A DNA stretch of 64,000 nucleotides from Seiridium cupressi. Lineage: Eukaryota; Ascomycota; Sordariomycetes; Amphisphaeriales; Sporocadaceae. The position numbers were made by a program, and so were the translations under genes. The notes below the pieces were generated by a model. The model ran no database searches, was not told the DNA's origin, and saw only the letters and a list, made by a program, of their open reading frames with translations. Below, in pieces: positions 56,091 to 64,000 of the stretch (positions are counted from its first letter, which is position 1; every line of letters begins with the position of its first letter). Location of the stretch: contig JARVKI010000050.1 in NCBI GenBank assembly GCA_036674765.1, forward strand, positions 1 to 64,000, given 5' to 3'.

Positions 56091-59000
56091 AACAGAACTG
56101 GCGTGGCTCCCTGGGAAAGGAGATAGATCGTGAAGCATAACACCGATGGAGAGGTTCAACAGGTTAATTCTTCTACTTAGATATCTGAAAATCCGAATAT
56201 CTCTTTCTAGAACCGAACAACAGGATGCGCAAATAAAACTTTCCGTTCTGCCTTTGGCAGTCTCGTTGCATAAAGAGAAATGGGTTGTTTGAATTATAAT
56301 CTAGTGCTAGTTATTATGTGGTTGTATACGACTGGCGCGCTGTCTCGTCGCACGGTGTGACCCGTTCGGGGCCCACTTATTCCTGACATGAAAATTCGGC
56401 TTTGAGAATTTCAACCTCCATCTTCCTTTCTCCTACACTACAACACACTCACTCAAACCCGCTACCACTCTGGCAAGCACACAAGGAATAAGACATTGAG
56501 CCTCAATTTGGGTTGATCTTGCTTTTCGTCTGCACTGTGATTAATCTATACCAGGTAAGCGTCTGCTCTACGTGCATCTCCTGCAGACTGCCCGGACAGC
56601 TACATGCAAGGACGTCTTTGCATGATCGGTTCGATGGACCCGAAACCGTGCAGTCCTTCTACACCCTAGGGAAATCTCTCATACCCGATACTGGCTTTTT
56701 TTTTAATTTAAATTTTTTTTATCACCTTTCCTACGTTACCGCTTCTACATATGCTAGAGCTTGCCGTCTCGAAATTTTTCCTACAGCGAGCAAGTGTGGA
56801 CAATGAAGCAAGAAGAAAAGCCCGCCTCGACGATACTTCATCGCCGGGGTTCCCGCGGGTGCTCTGGCCATCCTACCTTGTCTGAGATGAGGTGATGCTA
56901 CGTACTCGTGGGAGACATACTATACCACTGCAATCTGGTGTGATGAAATGGTCTCGTCTGTAATGCAAGGTCTTTCGGGGGCTCGGAAGCGAACGTATAG
57001 ATACTCGGCGAAGAATACTGTCTGTTTCTGTGGGAGCTCTGTGCGTGTCTATAAAACGTGCGACCTCGATTTTTAGCCAATTTGAAAGAACAGTGAAGTC
57101 GTAGATAAATATTCCTTCGGGGTTTGAAGAACAATTATCAACTTCCTCTCCATTCCAACCTATTACCTTACCAGCAATCCTGAGCGATTGGATCCTTTCA
57201 GAGCTGCCGAAACAAAACTGTGTTTGGATCTTATACCGGCTACCGAAGTCTGGCATTTCCTTCAGCAGTTGGGTTCCCGATGACGGTCGGCCTATGTGCT
57301 GGCATTTTCTGTGAGAACTCTCCGTCATACTTGATTTTCATTCGCCCCCAACAACAGGTGTGCTTGTTGGTAATGTGAGAAATTCAGGGGGCGCTATTGT
57401 CAGCTCGGAAATCGATGAGGACTGGTCACTAAAGGCCAGACTCAAAGTTGACGTTGTGAAAAGTATAAATGTTATGGTCTACGTCCGTGTTCAGCCGATA
57501 TGAGCAGCTCCAGCGCGTTTTGGATGTGTACATAGTCTGGACTAGGGAGGGCCTCTTGAGAGAATTAAATTTCAGATGCCGGCCGAATTTGGGCAATAAT
57601 AGCCTGGGTGTTCCTACCCGGCAGCGTCCAGTCAGCTTGCGTCTCCTCGGCCTGTGAAATTATCTTGGACCCGAACAATAACGGAATCAAGAAGCTTATG
57701 GACCTTGCTGGGAGGCTTTGAGGTTCTGAGAAAACTCATCGTCATAATGGTGTTAACACTAGCCTGTTGCATGCAGTCACTGTTCGCTATCATTCGTGTC
57801 TGTCGTGGCATGAAAACCATGGACAATGCTCCGTTCAAACCTCGCCAGGCTCCTTGAAGATAGCTTGATCTGGTATATGCCGAATAAGGAACTGATGGAG
57901 TAGAATGTCTACTCACGTTGCCTTTTGTGACGCCTGACGAAAATGTCACTCCAACATCTGGCAATGTCCCTCGGGTGTATACTTATCTCCAGCCTGCCTT
58001 GGGACCAATATGAGTTATTCTGATCCTAGCAACTGTAGCCCTTGAAACAAGATTCCTCTCATTGAATTCGATGGATGACTAATTTGTTTATACATGATGG
58101 GAATAAACCTCTATTGTTAGTAAAGTGATTATATCATTGTCGACGACGAACTTGTCTCGTGGTTGAAGTATTACCAAACGCGTCGGCTTTGGTGTACGTA
58201 CGTCAACACCACACAATGATATGTCTTATTGGAGCCTCTTTACAACTGCAATTTGCACCCCCATGAATGAGTTCAGATCATTCTCGGCGGGATCATCGTG
58301 CACTAAAATTTCATCTGTCGCTGATACGAGAGTCTTTCTAAGCTAAAGATATTGTGGTTAGCATAGACGATAAAGGAGAAACAGTCGATTTTCATCCAAT
58401 TCCCTTCAAAACAATCTTACTTCGGCTAACTCCATCTTACTCTCAATTGTCATTAGGCGGAGATCGTGTATGGAGATAGGGTGGAACTGACATCATAGAA
58501 CATATAGGCATCGAACCACGATGTAAGCCAGCCCTTTCAGACCCTAATCTCAGATTGTAGTGGAGGCCACGAGAACATCCGGAGCTGGCCTCGATGGTAA
58601 GAAGAATGGCTAGAGAAATTGTACGAACAGAAGAATTGCTTAGCCAGGAACGGCCGCTGGACTGCCATGGAGGCTTCGATGTGGCCTCAACCCTCACACC
58701 GATACAATATTGACCAACCACGGAGGCTACCACGGCCTGCATATCCGCAAGCGGGAGACTGCCTTCACCTGACTAGCAGGGAATGGCCGATCATAGCCAA
58801 GGACGTGTTCAGCTTACTAATAAGCATGAAAGGGAAGCCCGCATAAGTGTTGACCGCCACATAGAGAGTATCAAAGATCTTGTTGGGAGCTATCTTCGTG
58901 AAATGGAGATTGCCTCCAATCACAGCAGATACAAGCTTGTAAGTTTCACAGGAGGACCTTTCCTATCTCCCTACAGATTATGTATGTATGTCCGACGGGG

Positions 59001-62000
59001 AAAATCATTAAAGAACCATATTATAATTACCACCGGGGCGGGAAGCTGGAGCTCATGGTACGGGAACCCGGCAGGATCTGTAGATTGAGGCACTCTGAGT
59101 TTTGGCCAGTTTCGTGGAGACATCACGTACTTCAGATGGCATCAGCCTGATCTTGCTTGTTTTTATCATATGGATATATAAACCGATTAGATGGCCACAT
59201 GATTTGATTTGATCATCGAAATCCCGGCACTGTCTTATGAGGGTGATGTCTTGGATTACCTCTGTAGCCGAATAAAATGCTCGACGCTCTCGAACTTATC
59301 GCATGTACACACCATGAGCCTCCTAGAGGTCAGACTACAAGACACTATCTGTAAAGATTCCTATATCTAGGAATGCCTGTCATGGTGGTCTGAGTCGAGA
59401 TCACTTCCTTCCTGTGGGAGACCACCTCCAGAAGTCTTTCAGTCCGACATCGTGGCAAAGTAATTGTGGTAAATGTCCAGATAAGCAGAATAGACGGAAT
59501 ACACGAAGTAGAAGATATGATGTGTACAAAGGGCATGTAAACGACCTGTCATGCCTAACTGGTTGGTTCTTAAGGTTCATTTGTTAGCACCACTGCCTTA
59601 TCATGTCCTTAGCCGACCTTGGTATACGGTCCATATAGATACGCAATGACCAACTCTTCGACCCTGATACCTACGAGGCCGTTCGATCGGCCGTCAAACT
59701 TAAGCTTAGGGACCCAACTAGCCTGCGCTTCCCACTGGGGTTCATGTATGATCTTATGGCACGTTGGAACGTTGGAACTTGTGGGGCTGATGAGGGTTTT
59801 ATTTTATTTATTTAATTTAAGTAAAATTTTGTTTTTTTCCCTCTCCATATTGGAGTCGGCCCCGGACATCTACGGTTTGACTAACAGCCTCAGGTACTAT
59901 GAAAATGGGAAGAAGACGTAGTTAACATGTTGGGGCTTGTGCTGCCCGGTCCCTTGCGTCGAGACACACAACGTTTCATACACTTGGAAGAAAGTAGTCA
60001 CTGCCGTGCGCCGAGGCCGAAGGGAGCAAAATCCCGGGGGGCTGGTCCTTGGTCGCTGTTGGAGACAACAAGTTTGATAAGACGGAGAACTTTGGTAGAG
60101 AACCCCCGTCTCCCACTATGGTAAGCAGGATACCAACCTTATGCTAACCAGATGAAAAGGGCCGGTCAATATCCATACAGCACAGCATGGAAGAGACCCA
60201 GTCCAGAGGCCGGGCCGGTTCAACCCCGCCGACCCGCTTCGATACTCTTGGGCTCATCTCGTTGCGAGCACAGACGCACCCAGTGAAAGTCGCATAGTCC
60301 GAGCCACCCCCGCGGATGCTCCATGGGCGAGGGTCTGAACGCACGGCTATGAAAGCATGATAATGACGACGTCAGTGTTGAATAATGTAGGGCGGTACGA
60401 ATCATGCAAGACCGTCTCGTACGAGCAAAGCAATCAGCAAGCCCAAGTCACTGGATGCAGGTGAGCTGCAACTGCTCAAGTCTGACCGCCAATTGGGGGG
60501 CCGGCGCTAGAGGTTAGTTTGACTTGTAAGCGCTGCGCCCGCTGGCCGTGGCGGCAACTATGGCGGCCGAAGCCAATCGCTCCCTAAAACGGGGGGCGGC
60601 CTGTTCCGCCCCCCTGGGACTGCTATCCGAATCCGGACATCTGTTGGTGAAGGATTCGGTTAGTCGAGCGTCTAATGAACCATTCAGACCTTGTCAGCGT
60701 TGAAGAGTGTCTCTGTTCGATAAGGTTGGCGAGATCTGGAAAGTTAAATGATCAGGGGGCTTGGATCAGGGAGTTAGCCGCGTGATGGATGTATATAGTC
60801 AAGTTGACAAACAAGCTCCTGAGCTGTGTAGGGCTCAGGAGTTGGTCTATCAGCCTTTTAGTTCCATGTATAACTCCCTTTAAATGGGATAGGCTCATGG
60901 TGTAAGCTTTTGTGCGAAGCTGGGGTATGGCAAGTTTGTGATTACTGTAGTTGTGTTGAGAGACGAGTTTGCTGTATTGAAGTCATGCTGCACTGAACTC
61001 TGCTTGATCGTGAGACTAATGTCTCGTTGACCCGTGTTGCGGGACAATAGGTTGGTGTCAGCATGGCCATTTTGACTTCATCGCCCACATGGACAGCACG
61101 GCAACCTAACTCTGTGAATAGCCCCAAACCATATTTTGTCCCCTTCAAAATAAAGACGTTGGTGATGCCGTTTGGATATCACTTGCCCTTGTGGGAACAC
61201 ACTCTGGTGCCTGGAATTCGGGCTATCCCAGCAGCTGACAATATATGTAGAGAACATCCATGAAATGTTCTGGCTAACAGTCGTAAAGCGTGAAACAGAG
61301 TGTCTCCACGAGAGCTTCGGTCCGGCTGGAATATTACCGAGACTTGATAGCTGATGCGACGTAGCCATTAGCGTACCTGATGCCTGCACAACGAATACCA
61401 TCCTAATGCGAACTGGCCTCTCATCCATATTCCCGGTTGAGCAGGTGTCCTGGTATGAGCCTGGGAGCTCCCAATGGCGTAATCCATTTGGGGTGGCGAT
61501 GGATGAACAGCGCACAAATGCAGCACTGACAAGTGAGTTGCACGAGGTGCACGGCATTGGGGTGGGAGACTCGTAAGGTTGGAGTCTTGTCACGCTGTAT
61601 ATCGAGATAATCACCGTGCACGAGTATCCGAGGGGTATAGGAGGCGGGGTTGCATGTACGTCTTCATGTTCACGGAGATTCGAGTTCAGCCCGAATTTGG
61701 CGTCAGCCTGAAGCTCTGGGCTGTCTTGGATTTCTTCGGCAGTAAAGAAACACGAGCTGATGGTGGTGTGGCGGACGACCCGCAGAGCCAAGAACGAGCT
61801 CAGACCCGGGCATAGTCATTGAAATGTGATGTGTGCCAGAAATGTGGTTGGTGAGGCAAGGTTGATCAAGACTCACAGACATATAGAGTGGAGAGAGCCA
61901 GTGAGACACAACTGACGGTTGGCCGAATGCTTCACACCTGACTCTTTCGAGGAAGCCGGTGGGAAGATCTCCTGTGACGCTGATCCATTCGAGACCCTAA

Positions 62001-63450
62001 TCGACTGTTGGGAGCCCTTGGCTCTGGCCTGCGGACTTTTTTCGTGCGCCTCCTCATTCTAGAAGTATGGTCTTGAGCCGGCTTCCACGAGTGGGGATAC
62101 ACTAAAGCCTTTTGCCGACTTGTTTTCAGGGTCCCCTATGCTCTTCTCATACCTGCAGAAGTTCGAGCACGCGAAGTACTTGGGAAGCCCCATGGCTCGG
62201 CGTTCTACCATAGCCGAGCACAGTGGTTCCGGTATTACTATAGCTGTGAAGCAGCGTGGAGGCTTGTGGCCTGATACTGAGATTCGTAGCTCCCGAGTGG
62301 AAGCTACTTGGATCTTTCGAGCTCACCTGTCTTGGCAAATGAGTATTTGGATGCTTTGTAATGGGTCCCCTGAAGCCCACTCATGCCCGTCACCGTCAGG
62401 AGGCTTGGGCATAACATTGGTTCTGATTAGACGCTTGACGCGATTGTGTCCTGTCATATAGCAACCGGGAGGTGCAACGGATGGAAGCTATTAAGCAGTA
62501 GAATGGCCTTCTCAAAGGTCACTACCCAAGGCGCTGAAGCAGAACTGCATGATGCGGTTGGCAAATGGGTATGCTGCTGGACTCTGAGCCGCGCTTGCAG
62601 CGAGGTCTATTGGCGGGTCTGACGCTTCAGCCAATGTGGTTGTGTGATGGGTCCCCAATCTTCTCAGCTAGATGGGAAGGATAACTCCCAAACGGCAAAA
62701 GCGAGAACTGGTCGAGTAATGAAAAGTCTAATAGGAGTGGCAGACGTCACATAATACTCTATGGCAGGGAATTTTCGGTGGGTTTGACGAGCGCGAGTGG
62801 CCACGGTCCAAGCTGCATCTAACTCGCCTCGAAGAGCACTGGCGACCCCGAGATGCAGTGAAATGCAGTACGTACATGGTATGCAGTTGGGATGCGGGCC
62901 TTGGCAGGGTTGTGTAATCGTGGTAGGATCGGGGGCGAAGAGCTCCAGGGCTCCAGGCTCCAGGGCTCTAGGGCTCGCGCCAGCCGCTGACGGAGCAAGG
63001 TGCTGCGCGCTTCAGCCGGGGTGAGCTGATGTGATTCTCCAGATAGAGGCCCGTGTCAGCACGAACGATATGTTCACCCTAGCGGCATTCGCAGTGCCTT
63101 CTGCAAAGTACTCGTGATATGAGGGATTGCGTATGCTGGTCGAGGGTAATTTCACGTTTGGTGGCTCGCAGCCGATGCCGCCACTTGCACAGAGACAGGA
63201 CCCGTCGCTCTCGTCGCTGTTCACGGGTACTCCTAAGATGGTGCGCCGAAGCTCGCTAGCCCCGCTAATTCCCTGGGTGCATTACATTAGCAGGAACCAG
63301 TAGACGCACACAAGGGCCCTCGAACGCTCAGTGGAGGGGCCCGCCAGAAGGGCAGCACTGGCACTGACACTGGCACACACGCCTCCTGGCCCGTACCCCG
63401 GTCGCTGGTGTCAGGCTCAGGCTCTACCAGCCGAGGACTTTAAGGTTCTT
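56091..63450. other. About 7.4 kb without a supportable gene
   Basis: Scattered frames only. Notable bits: a leader-like A/C-rich stretch ending in a CAG/GTAAGC donor near 56560; a minus-strand ATG frame of 151 codons at 57328-56873; a plus-strand ATG frame at 58783 ending near a GTAAGT donor; a minus-strand 237-codon frame (61791-61078) starting from TTG; and a strong GC hairpin at 60591-60614. None shows a convincing family motif. Decayed genes or lineage-specific loci are possible. Confidence 0.45.
60591..60614. promoter_or_regulatory. GC-rich inverted repeat near a CCAAT box
   Basis: GGGGGGCGG, a six-base loop, then CCGCCCCCC. A CCAAT sequence lies about 18 bases upstream (60572-60576). 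It could be a GC-box-like promoter element or a hairpin; no gene is assigned to it. Confidence 0.35.
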
Positions 63451-64000
63451 TTGGCCCGTCCGTCGAGTTCAGGCTCACGCTGCTCAGTTCTGCAACTTCC
63501 AACCGTCAGTCTCCAGTCCCATCTCCCTACCTCGTACGCACGCAGCCAGCAACAATCCTCTCCGCCATCGCTGTCCTTCTCTCCTGCATCTGGGCATTTT
63601 GATGGAGCAGTGTCCTGTCTTTTAGAGTCTGCGTGGACTAGGCGATTTCTCGGGTTTCTTGTCTCTTCCCGGATCTCGAGTACTGTGCCACTTTGTAAAA
63701 AGGACTGGACTTGGCAGCGGCGGTCTGAGGTATTTGGTCTACTATTTGCCCAGCCTGAACGCACGAATCGAACCGATGCAGAGAATTGCATGCAACATCT
63801 CTGCCGACACGACCTGAAACGACAATTCCCTGATTCACCAGTCAACAACAATTCGTTTCGTCTACTTTGCTTGTCCACCTGCAAACCCCATCTCTGTGGG
63901 CGAATATTGTTTTCTGGCTCGTTGGGCTACTTACTGGCTTCGGGTTCGCCGCCATCGTAATTTTACCACCACGACCATAAACATCAACATTCAACCGAAG
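63451..64000 (+). promoter_or_regulatory. Probable pyrimidine-rich leader of a gene beyond the window
   Basis: The plus strand is C/T-rich with many CTC, TCC and CCT runs and ends in an A/C-rich stretch (ACCATAAACATCAACATTCA), the usual look of sequence just before a fungal ATG. The frame covering 63331-63960 begins with GTG and has no domain. I infer that a plus-strand gene starts just past base 64000. Confidence 0.4.

Noticed and set aside
56873..57328. Minus-strand ATG frame of 151 codons, with a vague resemblance to the middle of HET-domain proteins
   Set aside because: No HET core motif is visible, there are no flanking exons, and the opposite strand reads equally protein-like. Too weak to call.
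58783..59088. Plus-strand frame MADHSQGRVQLTNKHE... running into a GTAAGT site
   Set aside because: The only in-phase acceptor would make a 38-bp intron, shorter than any other here, and no family is recognised.
61078..61791. 237-codon minus-strand frame
   Set aside because: It begins with TTG, lacks motifs, and one frame of this length is not far from chance expectation in 64 kb of this composition.
63331..63960. 209-codon plus-strand frame at the right end
   Set aside because: It starts from GTG and its Ser/Leu/Pro content simply reflects a pyrimidine-rich leader; treated as promoter/5' UTR.

Overview
The window is nuclear DNA from a filamentous ascomycete (Pezizomycotina, most likely a Sordariomycete; Hypocreales is possible but not shown). 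The evidence is many short introns, mostly 48-165 bp, with fungal donor and branch sequences; single-gene transcription units on both strands; a run of DNA that is almost pure A+T at the left edge; and fungal-specific forms of RAD7, RAD16, LAS1, HID1, LYS9 and GLO2. The assembly is draft quality: a 10-N gap near 39.75 kb is flanked by two copies of the same sequence.

Left part (1-16.5 kb): an A+T block with an ATT microsatellite, then a mitochondrial methionyl-tRNA synthetase and a NAT9-type acetyltransferase. These are followed by a frameshifted unknown gene with a 15-bp-period repeat in its leader, a minus-strand AYR1-like short-chain dehydrogenase, and an epoxide-hydrolase-fold protein that has lost its catalytic motifs. 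Next come a possible very small two-exon gene, a gene-poor stretch, and the decayed remains of a DUF3435/FluG-type tyrosine recombinase.

Middle part (16.5-35.4 kb) is housekeeping-dense. RAD7 and RAD16, the two partners of global-genome nucleotide excision repair, stand head to head with about 1 kb between them. Then come an NTF2-fold mRNA-export factor, an L-serine/L-threonine ammonia-lyase, the five-exon HID1-family trafficking gene, an MFS transporter and a six-exon PfkB sugar kinase. Two of these genes appear to use GC-AG introns.

Right part (35.4-64 kb): about 8 kb without recognisable genes, containing the misassembled gap, lies upstream of a Pro/Gln/Ser-rich fungal protein. Then follow LYS9 (lysine biosynthesis), LAS1 (rRNA-processing HEPN nuclease, with a 509-bp intron), a ten-exon glyoxalase II with a plausible mitochondrial leader and an internal start, a fungal two-helix membrane protein, and a ZRG17-like cation diffusion facilitator. 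From 56.1 kb to the end no gene is supportable; the last 500 bases look like the pyrimidine-rich leader of a gene beginning beyond the window.

Most coding models were rebuilt by joining exons at GT-AG (or GC-AG) sites that keep the frame and restore known family motifs. No similarity search was run, so assignments rest on recognising family motifs and length.
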